A DNA stretch of 64,000 nt, taken from the NCBI RefSeq assembly GCF_011762125.1, contig NZ_JAASQN010000001.1, positions 1,240,001 through 1,304,000 on the forward strand. The letters are read 5' to 3'. Source of the DNA: Sphingopyxis panaciterrae. GTDB taxonomy: Bacteria; Pseudomonadota; Alphaproteobacteria; Sphingomonadales; Sphingomonadaceae. A model generated the notes under the pieces. The model did no database searches, was not told where the DNA came from, and worked only from the letters and a program-made list of their open reading frames with translations. The translations under genes were made by a program, and so were the position numbers. This document shows positions 49,121 to 57,863 of the stretch, in pieces. Numbering within the stretch: the stretch's first letter is position 1; each line of letters begins with the position of its first letter.

Positions 49121-49762
49121 ATGCGGGGTCGCTTACCATTGATATCGATGCTCGCGCTGGGGCTCTGCCTCGGCGCGTGCAAGACGGTGCCGTCGGTGCC
49201 GCCGTCGGCGGCAGATGCCCCCGATACCGGCACCTGGCGGGCGACGGCGACCGATCAGGACAAGGCGCGCATCCGCGGCTGGTATTCGAGCTGGGAAGCC
49301 GCCCTTGCCGACGCGCGCGCAAAGGGCTTTGGCGGCGCCGTCCAGCGCGAAGGGGTTTTGCTCCAGCCGATGGCGGCGCTGCCCAATCCGCATCTGCCCG
49401 CGGGCGAATATCGCTGCCGCACGATCAAGCTTGGTACCCAGGGCCGCGGCGGGCTCGGCTATATCGCCTATGACTGGTTCCGCTGCCGCATCGCGGCGGA
49501 GCAAGGGCTCTACAGCCTCGTCAAGCTAACGGGCTCGCAGCGGCCCGTCGGCCTGATCTTCCCCGACAATCTGAACCGCCAGATATTCCTCGGCACGCTC
49601 GAACTGGGCGACGAGGAGATGCCGGTCAACTACGGCAGCGACCGGATGCGCGACATGGCGGGGCTGGTCGAACGGATCGGCGACAATCGCTGGCGCCTCG
49701 TTCTGCCCGCGCCGGCCTATGAATCGCTGCTCGACGTGATCGAACTGGTGCCGGCGGGCTGA
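49121..49762 (+). CDS. DUF4893 family lipoprotein
   Basis: 213 residues. Signal MRGRLPLISMLALGLCLGACKT has a lipobox LGAC with Cys20. The rest matches my recollection of DUF4893: IRGWYSSWEAALADARAKG, YRCRTIKLGTQ, LGYIAYDWFRCRI and a C-terminal NRWRLVLPAPAYESLLDVIELVPA. The function is unknown. An AGAGGCG precedes the ATG. The M20 amidohydrolase starts 28 bases later on the same strand, so they may be co-transcribed. Confidence 0.8.
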   Translation: MRGRLPLISMLALGLCLGACKTVPSVPPSAADAPDTGTWRATATDQDKARIRGWYSSWEAALADARAKGFGGAVQREGVLLQPMAALPNPHLPAGEYRCRTIKLGTQGRGGLGYIAYDWFRCRIAAEQGLYSLVKLTGSQRPVGLIFPDNLNRQIFLGTLELGDEEMPVNYGSDRMRDMAGLVERIGDNRWRLVLPAPAYESLLDVIELVPAG

Positions 49763-49790
49763 ACGTCTGGCGGACCGAAAAAGGGGTGAA

Positions 49791-51113
49791 ATGATGCGGA
49801 TTCTATGGGCAGGCGCGGCGGCGCTGGCATTGTCGGTGCCTGCGGCGGCGCAAAGTGATACGCTTGGGGCCGAGGTCGGCAAGCAGATGCCGTCGCTGAT
49901 GGAAATCTACAAGGATTTTCACGCCAACCCCGAACTCAGCTTCATGGAAGTCCGCTCGGCGGGCATATTGGCGGCCGAGGCGCGCAGGCTCGGGTTTCAG
50001 GTCACCGAAAAGGTCGGCGGGACCGGCGTCGTTGCGGTGATGAAGAACGGGCCGGGTCCGGTCGTGCTCGTTCGCGCCGACATGGATGGGCTGCCGGTGA
50101 CCGAACAGACCGGCCTCGCCGGCGCGTCGAAAGTGCGCGTCACGACCAAGGAAGGCGTCGAAACCGGCGTCATGCACGCCTGCGGCCACGATACGCATAT
50201 GACCAGCTGGATCGGCGTCGCGCGCCTGATGGCGGCGAACAAGGACAAATGGTCGGGGACGCTGGTGATGATCGGCCAGCCCGCCGAAGAACGCGGCGCC
50301 GGCGCGCGTATGATGCTCGAGGATGGGCTTTATACCCGCTTTCCGAAACCCCAATATGCGCTCGCGTTCCACGATGCCGCACAATTCCCGGCGGGAATGA
50401 TCGGTTATACGCCGGGCTATGCGCTCGCCAACGTCGATAGCGTCGATATCATGGTCAAGGGTCTCGGCGGCCACGGCGCCTATCCGCAGACGACGAAGGA
50501 CCCGATCGTGCTTGCCAGCCGCATCGTCGGCGCGCTGCAAACGCTCGTCTCGCGCGAGATCAGCCCGCTCGACAGCGCGGTGGTGACCGTCGGCAGCTTC
50601 CACGCCGGGGCGAAGCATAATATCATCTCCGACGAGGCCAAGTTGCAGCTCACCGTGCGCAGCTATACCGACGAGGTGCGTAATCATCTTCTCGACGGCA
50701 TCGCGCGCATCGCAAAGGGCGAGGCGATCGCTGCGGGGATACCCGAGGACAAGATGCCGGTCGTCAGCGTCGATCGCAACGAATATACCCCGGCGACCTT
50801 CAACACCCCCGAATTCACCGAAGATATGGCGAAATATCTGAAGGGCCGCTTCGGCGACCAGCGCGTCGTCCAGATGCCGCCGGTGATGGGGGGCGAAGAT
50901 TTCGGCCGCTTCGGCCGCGAAGACAAGACGATCAAAAGCCTGATCATCTGGGTCGGCGGCGTACCGCAGGCCGAATATGACGCGGCAAAGAAGGACGGAC
51001 GGACGATGCCCAGCCTCCATTCGCCCTTCTGGGCGCCCGAGGCGGACAAGGTGATCGCGACCGCGACCGAGGCGCTGACCGCGATGACGATGAAGCTGAT
51101 GCCGAAGGGGTAG
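49791..51113 (+). CDS. Secreted M20D-type amidohydrolase
   Basis: 440 residues from ATG 49791; ATG 49794 is the alternative. The signal peptide MMRILWAGAAALALSVPAAAQ directs it to the periplasm. M20 zinc peptidase/aminoacylase motifs: VLVRADMDGLPVTEQTG, HACGHDTHMT, QPAEERGAGARMMLEDG and MGGEDFGRFG. The dimerisation domain lies around 215-330. Members of this group cleave N-acyl amino acids, IAA-amino acid conjugates or hippurate. The precise substrate is unresolved. Confidence 0.92.
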   Translation: MMRILWAGAAALALSVPAAAQSDTLGAEVGKQMPSLMEIYKDFHANPELSFMEVRSAGILAAEARRLGFQVTEKVGGTGVVAVMKNGPGPVVLVRADMDGLPVTEQTGLAGASKVRVTTKEGVETGVMHACGHDTHMTSWIGVARLMAANKDKWSGTLVMIGQPAEERGAGARMMLEDGLYTRFPKPQYALAFHDAAQFPAGMIGYTPGYALANVDSVDIMVKGLGGHGAYPQTTKDPIVLASRIVGALQTLVSREISPLDSAVVTVGSFHAGAKHNIISDEAKLQLTVRSYTDEVRNHLLDGIARIAKGEAIAAGIPEDKMPVVSVDRNEYTPATFNTPEFTEDMAKYLKGRFGDQRVVQMPPVMGGEDFGRFGREDKTIKSLIIWVGGVPQAEYDAAKKDGRTMPSLHSPFWAPEADKVIATATEALTAMTMKLMPKG

Positions 51114-51154
51114 GTGGGGTGTCGACTTGCGGCCAATTGCAGCCACCCCATTCA

Positions 51155-51246
51155 CCGTCATCCCGGACTTGATCCGGGGTCCCGCTTGACCTCGAAAACT
51201 GCGCTACCCTCAAAAAGCGGGATCCCAGGTCAAGCCCGGGATGACG
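51155..51246. repeat. Long nested palindromic repeat
   Basis: It begins CCGTCATCCCGGACTTGATC and ends AAGCCCGGGATGACGA, with inner CCCGCTTGA and AAAAAGCGGGA strands. It lies between convergent genes (M20 amidohydrolase and thioesterase). Confidence 0.85.
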
Positions 51247-51318
51247 AAGGTGAGCGGAGCTCATGGCAGTTTCCCACCCCAAATCGGACCTCTGCCCTAT
51301 AATCAACAACCGCCGCCG

Positions 51319-52122
51319 CTACGCGTAAATCGCGATCCCCTGGCTGCCGCTCAGCACCGGTTCGCCGGCGCGGTTCCACAGCATCATGTCCTGCACCGAA
51401 AAACCGCCGCGGGCATAGCCGGTCTTCGCCGACAGCAGCCACCATCCGTCGTCGGTCCGCGGATCGCCGCTCAGCATGTTGACGGTCCAGTTCATCGAAC
51501 TGATCGGGCCGAATTCGGTGAACAGCGCCATCGCCGCGGGCGGCAGCGCGTCGCCCATCGCGAGCAATGCGACCGCCGGGTGGCATAACGGTTCTTCGAC
51601 AAAGCGCACCCAGGTCAGATATTCGCCGACCGCGCCCTTCCAGTCGAAGCGTGGGCCGGTGGTCGGGCGCATGTCGAAATGGCGCGTGAAGCTCGGCCGC
51701 ACCTTGTGATCGGGGACCGGCGCCAGCGTTTCGGGCGCGGGCACGTCGGGCATCGCGATGCTGTTGTGGTCGAGATGGCTCGCGCGGTCGCCCGAAAAGG
51801 CAAAGACCGCGGCAGTGCCGAAGCCCATGTCGCTCGACACGCCGGCATCGACGAACAGGCTCGATTTCGACTGGCGGAGCACCCGTGTATCCACCGTGCA
51901 GTCGCCCCCGACGGGGCCGACGAAGCTGATCTGTGCATAGCGCAGCGGCGTGTCGGTCGGATGCAGCGCCATCGTGCCCGCCAGCGCGACCGCCGAACTG
52001 ATCCCGCCGTAAGCGGTGCGGCCCTGCATCCATCCTTCATCGATATGCGCATTGGCCACGCCCTCTTCGGTGCGCAGCGTCGAGAGAAGGGCGTCGAGAG
52101 GGCTGGGGGAGGGGGGATTCAT
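51319..52122 (-). CDS. Acyl-CoA thioesterase-like protein (double hotdog)
   Basis: 267 residues from the ATG at 52122 (MNPPSPSPLDALLS); a frame to 52197 adds 25 residues across repeat sequence. The double hotdog fold of TesB-type thioesterases fits: GWMQGRTAYGGISSAVALAGTM, LRYAQISFVGPVGGDCTVDTRVLRQSKSSLFVDAG, and late MNWTVNMLSGDPRTDDGWWLLSA and YARGGFSVQDMMLWNRAGEPVLSGSQGIAIYA. It probably hydrolyses fatty acyl-CoA in the cytoplasm. The chain-length preference is unknown. Confidence 0.85.
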   Translation of the reverse strand: MNPPSPSPLDALLSTLRTEEGVANAHIDEGWMQGRTAYGGISSAVALAGTMALHPTDTPLRYAQISFVGPVGGDCTVDTRVLRQSKSSLFVDAGVSSDMGFGTAAVFAFSGDRASHLDHNSIAMPDVPAPETLAPVPDHKVRPSFTRHFDMRPTTGPRFDWKGAVGEYLTWVRFVEEPLCHPAVALLAMGDALPPAAMALFTEFGPISSMNWTVNMLSGDPRTDDGWWLLSAKTGYARGGFSVQDMMLWNRAGEPVLSGSQGIAIYA

Positions 52123-52230
52123 AGGAGTCGTTTCATTCTCAAAACCCTGAGGGTGTCGAAGGACCGTTCTTCTTTGCGGCGTAAAAAGAAAGAACATTGC
52201 TTCGACAAGCTCAGTGCGAACGGATGCGGG

Positions 52231-53403
52231 TTATTCCTCGATCCGGAACGTCAATCCGGCATGGTCGGTCAGCCGCGCGATCAGCGCATCGCCGAGCAGC
52301 GCGCCCGGTGTCCAGACGCCACCGTCGCCCTTGTTGGCGAGCAGCGCCATGCCCGTTTCGGCGAGCATCTTCGATGTCGAGCCATAGCCCGGATCGCGGT
52401 CGCCCTGGACGCTTGCCCGCACGGCCGTGCCATCGGGATATTCGCCGACGAACAGCACGTCGTAGAAACCCTTCTCGCGCTCTTCCTTGCTCGGACCTTC
52501 GCCCGGCTGGGGTTTCGATTCGCCGAAGGGGTTCGCCTTGGCGATCGCTTCGGCCATCGCCTTGCCCGCGTCGCCGATCGTCGTCATCAGCATCTCGTCA
52601 TAGACAAGGTCTTCGCCCCATGCGTGGCCGAGCAGGAAATTGGTGCGATGGACATTCTTGGTGTTGATCGCCGCCATGACGAAGGGCGCGGTCCAAGTGC
52701 CCGTCGCGCCGTCATATTCGGGGATCAGCCCGGTCGGCTGGTGCGGCCCCTCGAAGCCGGGGGTCAGCGCGAAGCTGGATTTGAGCAGCAGCGCCAGCGA
52801 GGGCTTTTTCGCTACCGCCTTCACCGTCTCGGTCAGGCTGGCGATCGTGCCGCCCGATGCGCCGCCGGCCATCTTGCGGACGCGGCCCTTGACGCGCGGT
52901 GCGGGTTTGCCGTGACGCTTGACCGCCTCGGCCTGCAGGAACAGCACGCCGAGGTCGAAGGGGATCGAATCGAAACCGCAGCTAAAGGCGATGCGCGCGC
53001 CCGAGGCCTTGGCGGCATCCTGATATTCGTCGATCATCTCGCGCATCCAGCCGGGTTCGCCGCACAGGTCGGCATAGGCGGTACCCGCCTTGACGCAGGC
53101 CGCGACTAGCGGGGCGCCGTAAAGCTGGTACGGGCCGACGGTGGTCAGAACGACCTTGGTGCGCGCCGCCATCGCGTCGAGGCTGGCGGGATCGCTCGCG
53201 TCGGCGACGACGAGCGGCGTATCCTTGGGCGCGCCGATCAGGTCGCGGACATCCGCCAGCTTGTCGGCGCTGCGCCCTGCCATCGCCCAGCGGGGTGCAT
53301 CGGCGCGGCCGGCATAATGCTGGGTGAAATATTCGGCGACAAGGCGTCCGGTAAACCCGGTCGCGCCATAGACGATGATGTCGAATTCGCGATTGGCGGC
53401 CAT
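52231..53403 (-). CDS. Saccharopine dehydrogenase-like / trans-acting enoyl reductase family
   Basis: 390 residues, full length for this family. An N-terminal Rossmann fold binds NAD(P): FDIIVYGATGFTGRLVAEYF, then PRWAMAGRSADKL and VVLTTVGPYQLYGAPLV. AYADLCGEPGWMREMIDEYQ and IAFSCGFDSIPFDLGVLFLQ are family-specific. Homologues reduce enoyl intermediates in lipid synthesis of mycobacteria, or saccharopine in lysine pathways; the substrate here is unknown. Cytoplasmic. It is 71 bases downstream of the DoxX stop on the same strand. Confidence 0.88.
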   Translation of the reverse strand: MAANREFDIIVYGATGFTGRLVAEYFTQHYAGRADAPRWAMAGRSADKLADVRDLIGAPKDTPLVVADASDPASLDAMAARTKVVLTTVGPYQLYGAPLVAACVKAGTAYADLCGEPGWMREMIDEYQDAAKASGARIAFSCGFDSIPFDLGVLFLQAEAVKRHGKPAPRVKGRVRKMAGGASGGTIASLTETVKAVAKKPSLALLLKSSFALTPGFEGPHQPTGLIPEYDGATGTWTAPFVMAAINTKNVHRTNFLLGHAWGEDLVYDEMLMTTIGDAGKAMAEAIAKANPFGESKPQPGEGPSKEEREKGFYDVLFVGEYPDGTAVRASVQGDRDPGYGSTSKMLAETGMALLANKGDGGVWTPGALLGDALIARLTDHAGLTFRIEE

Positions 53404-53474
53404 GACATCCTCCCTTTTACGTAAACGTCAACCGAAGGCTAGCGTACGCAAGGAGGGATGCCAAGCACGAAGCG

Positions 53475-53987
53475 TCAGCGGCGCCAGAAGGGGCGCTTCT
53501 CAACCACCACCGGCGCCCCGGCCGCCTCGGCGCGCCCCTCGGCCCGCGCGGCCCGAAGCTCGGCATCGGCCGCGTGACGCTGCGCGGCACTTTCGGCAAC
53601 TTCCGCCCGCCGCCGCGCCCGCAGCGCATCATAGCTCCAGCGCGTATGGCCATAGCCGAACAGGCAGAGCAGCCCGCCGGCGATCGCGAGATTCTTCATC
53701 GCCATCATCGCCTGCATCGGGTCGGTGAATTCGCGGTGAAAGAATAATATCGTCAGCAGCACGAAGCCCGCAAGCAGGATGGCCCACAATCGCGTTGCAA
53801 TGCCAAGCGCGAGGCAGACACCAGCAATCAGTTCGAACAGCCCGGTGGGAATGGCGAGCCCCGCGGGCAGGCCGGCGGCAGAAATCATCGCATTGGTGTC
53901 GGCGACATGGATCAGCTTGTTGATCCCCGACACCAGGAAAATCACGGCGATGAACAGGCGCCCGATAAAGACGGCGATCATGGACAT
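53475..53987 (-). CDS. DoxX family membrane protein
   Basis: 170 residues. Four hydrophobic helices form the DoxX core: SMIAVFIGRLFIAVIFLVSGINKL, GLAIPTGLFELIAGVCLALGIATR, WAILLAGFVLLTILFFH, MKNLAIAGGLLCLFGYG. The C-terminal 50 residues are Ala/Arg/Glu-rich and probably helical in the cytoplasm (DALRARRRAEVAES). DoxX proteins are redox-linked in some bacteria, but no catalytic residue is visible here. The ATG at 53987 begins a clear N-terminus; GAGGATGACC precedes it. Confidence 0.85.
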   Translation of the reverse strand: MSMIAVFIGRLFIAVIFLVSGINKLIHVADTNAMISAAGLPAGLAIPTGLFELIAGVCLALGIATRLWAILLAGFVLLTILFFHREFTDPMQAMMAMKNLAIAGGLLCLFGYGHTRWSYDALRARRRAEVAESAAQRHAADAELRAARAEGRAEAAGAPVVVEKRPFWRR

Positions 53988-54057
53988 GGGTCATCCTCCA
54001 CTACATGCCCGCCCGCTTGTGCAGACAGGACGCGCGGGGAGCCCATGAGGTTCCGGG

Positions 54058-55779
54058 CTAGCGCGGGGTAAAGGTCAGATCGGCGACCTCGCAATCGTCA
54101 CAATCGATCGCGCGCAAGGTCGCCGCTCCCGGCCCGGGCGGCAGATCGACCTCGGCAAGCGGGATAACCTGCCACGCCGCGCCTGCGGGAATGGGGACAC
54201 CGCGCTCGTCGATGCCGATGCGGCCGCCCTTCGCCGATCGTACTCGGGCGGAGACGGTCCAGCGGCCGGCCTTCGCGACCTCGGCGCTGTACCGCATGAA
54301 TTCGCCGGTGACGAAATCGCGGACATAGGGTGTGCCATCGGCCTCGCGTGCGATGTCGACGCCGTCGTTGCGGTAGGTGGCACCATTGTTCCATGGCGTG
54401 CGTTCGCCGCCGGTCGCGACGTGATAATTGGCGTCGACCGTGTCGCGATAGGCCACCCCCGACGGCCCCAGATCATAATCGGCCGCGCCAATAACGAGCG
54501 GTCCGGTTCCGATCCGGCGCGGAGTGAAGGCGCGGTTGCCGGCTTCGTGCGGTTGGCGGAACATCGCATCGATCACATCGGGCTTCGCGATATTCTTGTC
54601 GAAGCGGCTGTTTCCGGCGAGCGTCATCATTGCCGCAAAGGCTTCGTCCGCGCCCGGTTTCGGGCCGCCACCCGTCGCCCACGCGACGATCTTTGCCCAG
54701 GCCGGCCCGGGATCGATCTCCAGCGGCTGGTTGAAACCGATCTTCTTGAGCGGCCAGAAATTCCAGCCGATGTCTTCGCCTTCGACCAGCGCGATCGCAT
54801 CGCGGAACCAGACATTGCTGTTCTCGCCCGATTCGCCGAGCCAGATCGGCCGATTATAGCTGGTGCGCAGCGCCTTGATCTCGGCGATGCTCGCTTCGTC
54901 GTTGCGGTTCCAATATTTGTGGAAGCTCAGCACCATGTTGGCATCCCATGCAGGCGGCAGGCCTTTATAATTATTGCCCCAGCAATTGCCCTCGATGATG
55001 ACGATATGCTTTGCGTCGACCTTGCGGATCGCGGCGGTGATCCGCTGTTGCAGGCTCCAGACCGCCTTGTTTTCGGTCTCGTCGCAGCCATTGCCCTTGC
55101 CGGGGGTCGCAAAGCTCCAGTTCGGCTCGTTGATCAGGTCATAGCCGCCGATCCATGGCTCGTCCCTGTAGCGCGCGGCGAGCTTGGTCCACAGGGTAAC
55201 GGTCTTGCGCTGGTTCTCCTCGCTTTGCCAGAGCGACGGCTTGGCGGGATCGCGGTCCGAAATGGCGAGGTCATTGCCTTGGCCGCCGGGTGCGGCGTGG
55301 AGGTCGAGGATCAGGTAGATGCGGTTCGCCTTGCTCCATTCGAGCAGCCGGTCGATGCGCTGGAAACCTTCCTCGTGCCATGTGTCCTGCCCGGTCTTCG
55401 GTTCCTTGTCGGCGGGCAGGGTCAGCTGGTCGAAATGGATCGGCAGGCGTACCGAATTGAATCCCCATTTCGCCATCGCGGCGATGTCGGCCTCAGTCGT
55501 GTGATTGTCGAGCCAAGCGCGGTAAAACACTGCCGTGCGCTCCTCGCCGACAAGTTCGACAAGTTTGGCGCGGATTTTATGCTGCTGCCCGATCTCGCCG
55601 AGCTTCAGCATATAACCCTCCTGCAGCATCCAGCCGCCAAGCCCCATGCCGCGCAGGATGACGGGTTCGCCGCTGTCGTCGACGATGTGCGTGCCATCGA
55701 CCTTCAGCCAGCCTTCGGCCTGTACTGCCGTCGACGAGAGCAGAGCGGCGATCACGAAAACGGCAGTGCGGAATTTCAT
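54058..55779 (-). CDS. Secreted GH5 family glycoside hydrolase
   Basis: 573 residues. Signal peptide MKFRTAVFVIAALLSSTAVQAEG. The GH5 (beta/alpha)8 domain spans about 25-390, with WGFNSVRLPIHFDQL, acid/base Glu218 in YDLINEPNW, FHKYWN and nucleophile Glu316 in IWLGESGEN. The C-terminal ~140 residues form a beta-sandwich reminiscent of CBM6-type modules (VAYRDTVDANYHVATGGE, RWTVSARVRSAKGGRIG). It probably cleaves beta-glucans or other plant polysaccharides in the periplasm. A LacI-type operator-like sequence lies upstream at 55805-55818. Confidence 0.92.
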   Translation of the reverse strand: MKFRTAVFVIAALLSSTAVQAEGWLKVDGTHIVDDSGEPVILRGMGLGGWMLQEGYMLKLGEIGQQHKIRAKLVELVGEERTAVFYRAWLDNHTTEADIAAMAKWGFNSVRLPIHFDQLTLPADKEPKTGQDTWHEEGFQRIDRLLEWSKANRIYLILDLHAAPGGQGNDLAISDRDPAKPSLWQSEENQRKTVTLWTKLAARYRDEPWIGGYDLINEPNWSFATPGKGNGCDETENKAVWSLQQRITAAIRKVDAKHIVIIEGNCWGNNYKGLPPAWDANMVLSFHKYWNRNDEASIAEIKALRTSYNRPIWLGESGENSNVWFRDAIALVEGEDIGWNFWPLKKIGFNQPLEIDPGPAWAKIVAWATGGGPKPGADEAFAAMMTLAGNSRFDKNIAKPDVIDAMFRQPHEAGNRAFTPRRIGTGPLVIGAADYDLGPSGVAYRDTVDANYHVATGGERTPWNNGATYRNDGVDIAREADGTPYVRDFVTGEFMRYSAEVAKAGRWTVSARVRSAKGGRIGIDERGVPIPAGAAWQVIPLAEVDLPPGPGAATLRAIDCDDCEVADLTFTPR

Positions 55780-55804
55780 GACCTCATCCCCATTTCCTGA
55801 TCTA

Positions 55805-55818
55805 TGGGAACGTTATCA
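55805..55818. promoter_or_regulatory. LacI-family-like operator before the GH5 gene
   Basis: On the minus strand the site reads TGATAACGTTCCCA. The centre AACGTT and outer TG/CA are palindromic (10 of 14 positions pair), the style of LacI-family operators. It sits 26-39 bases before the GH5 ATG. No LacI regulator gene is in the window. Confidence 0.45.
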
Positions 55819-55864
55819 ATCTCCATCGAAAGAGCAAGTGCGCGATCCTGTTTCTCCGTTCTTC

Positions 55865-55942
55865 CGTCATCCCGGCGAAGGCCGGGATCTCGCCATTGCA
55901 TCATGCTGGCGGCCTGAAATCCCGGTCTTCGCCGGGATGACG
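55865..55942. repeat. Palindromic repeat, GAAGGCCGGGAT variant
   Basis: The left arm CGTCATCCCGGCGAAGGCCG and the right arm TCTTCGCCGGGATGACG are near reverse complements around a ~35-base spacer. A shorter copy lies at 56605-56634. It differs from the main family in the inner bases. Confidence 0.8.
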
Positions 55943-55988
55943 AGATTGAACGGCCGGCTTCGGGCGAAGGGAATGCGGCGTTCTGGCC

Positions 55989-56543
55989 TTAAAGCCTGGG
56001 CAGCGTGACGCCCTTCTGCCCCATATATTTGCCCGCGCGGTCGGCATAGCTCGTTTCACAAGGCTCATTGCCTTGCAGGAAGAGGAACTGACACGCGCCT
56101 TCATTGGCGTAGATCTTCGCGGGTAGGGGAGTGGTGTTCGAAAACTCCAGCGTGACATGGCCTTCCCAGCCCGGTTCGAGCGGGGTGACGTTCACGATGA
56201 TGCCGCAGCGCGCATAGGTCGACTTGCCGAGGCAGATCACGAGCACGTCGCGCGGAATGCGGAAATATTCGACCGTCCGGGCCAGCGCGAAGCTGTTCGG
56301 CGGGATGATGCAGACCTCGGTCTCGCGATCGACGAAATTCTTGGGGTCGAATTCCTTGGGGTCGACCGTCGTCGAATCGATGTTTGTGAAAATCTTGAAT
56401 TCGGGCGCGACGCGTGCGTCATAGCCGTATGAGGACAGGCCATAGCTGATGCACCCGTCGCGGCGTTGCGCCTCGACGAACGGTTCGATCATGCCCTGCG
56501 TCTGGGCGGCTTCGCGAATCCAGCGATCGGAAAGAATGGCCAT
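55989..56543 (-). CDS. dcd: dCTP deaminase
   Basis: 184 residues, typical length. It deaminates dCTP to dUTP, feeding dTMP synthesis. Recognised from [92 protein letters not shown] and the C-terminal [31 protein letters not shown]. The catalytic Glu in [10 protein letters not shown] region and the nearby Arg/Ser (KSTYAR) are conserved. It is the bacterial monofunctional type. Confidence 0.97.
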   Translation of the reverse strand: MAILSDRWIREAAQTQGMIEPFVEAQRRDGCISYGLSSYGYDARVAPEFKIFTNIDSTTVDPKEFDPKNFVDRETEVCIIPPNSFALARTVEYFRIPRDVLVICLGKSTYARCGIIVNVTPLEPGWEGHVTLEFSNTTPLPAKIYANEGACQFLFLQGNEPCETSYADRAGKYMGQKGVTLPRL

Positions 56544-56604
56544 GCGTGTCTCTTGAAAGCGCGGCGCGCTTTGCGCAAGCCGATGTTTGCGGTCCTTCGA
56601 GGCT

Positions 56605-56634
56605 CGTCATCCCGGCCTTCGCCGGGAAAGGCCG
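56605..56634. repeat. Short palindromic repeat copy
   Basis: CGTCATCCCGGCCTTCGCCG followed by GGAAAGGCCGG: one arm of the 55865-55942 type. It lies between dcd and cdd. Confidence 0.6.
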
Positions 56635-56647
56635 GTGGATACCGGCA

Positions 56648-57103
56648 TTAATCTATCAGTCCCAGATCCTTCGGACCAAAGGCCGCGGGGAGCAATTCGC
56701 TGAGCCTGTAGCTCGTCACGGTCATTCCGTCGCCCGAACCGCAATGAACGAGGATGTCGGTTTTCGACCGCTCGGCGGCTTCGTTGAGGATCTGGCGGCA
56801 ACGGCCGCACGGGTGAACTGCATCGCCGCCGAGCAGCGCATCGCCGTCGGGCCGGCCGCCGACGATCGCGACTTCGGCCAGTTCGCCGATCCACCCTTCG
56901 TTGGCAATTTTCGCGATCGCCGCCGTCTCGGCGCAGAGCGTCAGGCCGTAGCTCGCATTTTCGACATTGGCGCCGGTCACGACGTCGCCATTTTTGAGCA
57001 GCAGCGCGGCGCCGACATGGAAACCCGAATAAGGCGCATAGGCCCGGCTTGCCGCATCGCGCGCCGCGGCGATCAGGGCGTCGCGGGTGCTTTCGTCGGT
57101 CAT
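56648..57103 (-). CDS. cdd: Cytidine deaminase
   Basis: 151 residues from ATG 57103 (MTDESTRDALI); an extension to 57187 is rejected because it reads through the GH25 gene. The homotetrameric zinc type: YAPYSGFHVGAALLLKNG, then NVENASYGLTLCAETAAIAKI with the zinc Cys and catalytic Glu, and HPCGRCRQILNE with the CxxC pair. It converts cytidine and deoxycytidine to the uridines in pyrimidine salvage. Its first four bases overlap the GH25 stop (ATGA), an odd partner; the pair is probably one transcript. Confidence 0.95.
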   Translation of the reverse strand: MTDESTRDALIAAARDAASRAYAPYSGFHVGAALLLKNGDVVTGANVENASYGLTLCAETAAIAKIANEGWIGELAEVAIVGGRPDGDALLGGDAVHPCGRCRQILNEAAERSKTDILVHCGSGDGMTVTSYRLSELLPAAFGPKDLGLID

Positions 57104-57861
57104 GGCGTGTCTCCCTCGCCGCGCAGGACGTTCCAGCCGACGGTGCCGCCGGCGCCCGACAGGCGCACGAATTGATTCGCCTGCCACATTGCCCAGGGAT
57201 GCGCGCCATAATCGGGTTCGAAGAAATCGCGGCGCAGCCAGGTCGTGCGCGCGATGCCTTGCGTCACCTTATAATCGCGCTCGAACGCCGGGCCTGGGGC
57301 GATCAGGCTTCGTTTGCCCATATGTGCCTCGATCTGCGCGAGGAAGGTCGCGAGTTCGGACAAGAGCAGCGCGCGCGTCGGCCGGTCGGGGCAGCGGTCG
57401 TCATAGTCCAGCCAGACGACCGCGGGCAGCGTATCGGGCCGTCTCGGCACATGGCGGATGAAGTTTGCGGCCTGGTCGGTCGCGAGCTGACAAAGGCTGT
57501 AGCGGTGGATCGCCCCTGTCTGGATGCCCGCTTCGCGTGCCGCCGCCATATTGCTCGCGAACATCGGGTCGACGCCGTCGGTACCGTCGGTCGCCATCAG
57601 ATAGGAAAAGTCGGCGCCCGCGGCTTTGATCGACCCCCAGCGGACAACGCCGTTGTCTGCGTCGATCGTCACACCCTGGATCGGAAATTGCGCGCGGGGC
57701 GGCGTCCAGCGCGCGGCCCACCACATCACCAGTCCGGCCGCAAGGACAAGGAGCAACAATAGGCCGCTCACGCGCCGCAGCCAGTAGGCAAGCACGCCGC
57801 GCCACTCGGCGAGCGGCTTTACCGGACCCTTGTTCCCCCTGCTGGCTGCCCCCGTCGCCAT
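57100..57861 (-). CDS. Membrane-anchored GH25-family lysozyme-like protein
   Basis: 253 residues. A basic N-terminus and one helix (SGLLLLLVLAAGLVMWWA, about 32-49) anchor it; the rest should be periplasmic. The GH25 muramidase barrel begins GVTIDADNGVVRWGSIKAAG, corresponding to the usual Gly-x-Asp-x-Ser start with Asp, and later AVVWLDYDDRCP provides the second acidic cluster, ending WQANQFVRLSG. The usual first Asp and the DxE pair are altered (WLDYDD), so activity is uncertain. Coupled to cdd by overlap. Confidence 0.8.
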   Translation of the reverse strand: MATGAASRGNKGPVKPLAEWRGVLAYWLRRVSGLLLLLVLAAGLVMWWAARWTPPRAQFPIQGVTIDADNGVVRWGSIKAAGADFSYLMATDGTDGVDPMFASNMAAAREAGIQTGAIHRYSLCQLATDQAANFIRHVPRRPDTLPAVVWLDYDDRCPDRPTRALLLSELATFLAQIEAHMGKRSLIAPGPAFERDYKVTQGIARTTWLRRDFFEPDYGAHPWAMWQANQFVRLSGAGGTVGWNVLRGEGDTP

Positions 57862-57863
57862 CG

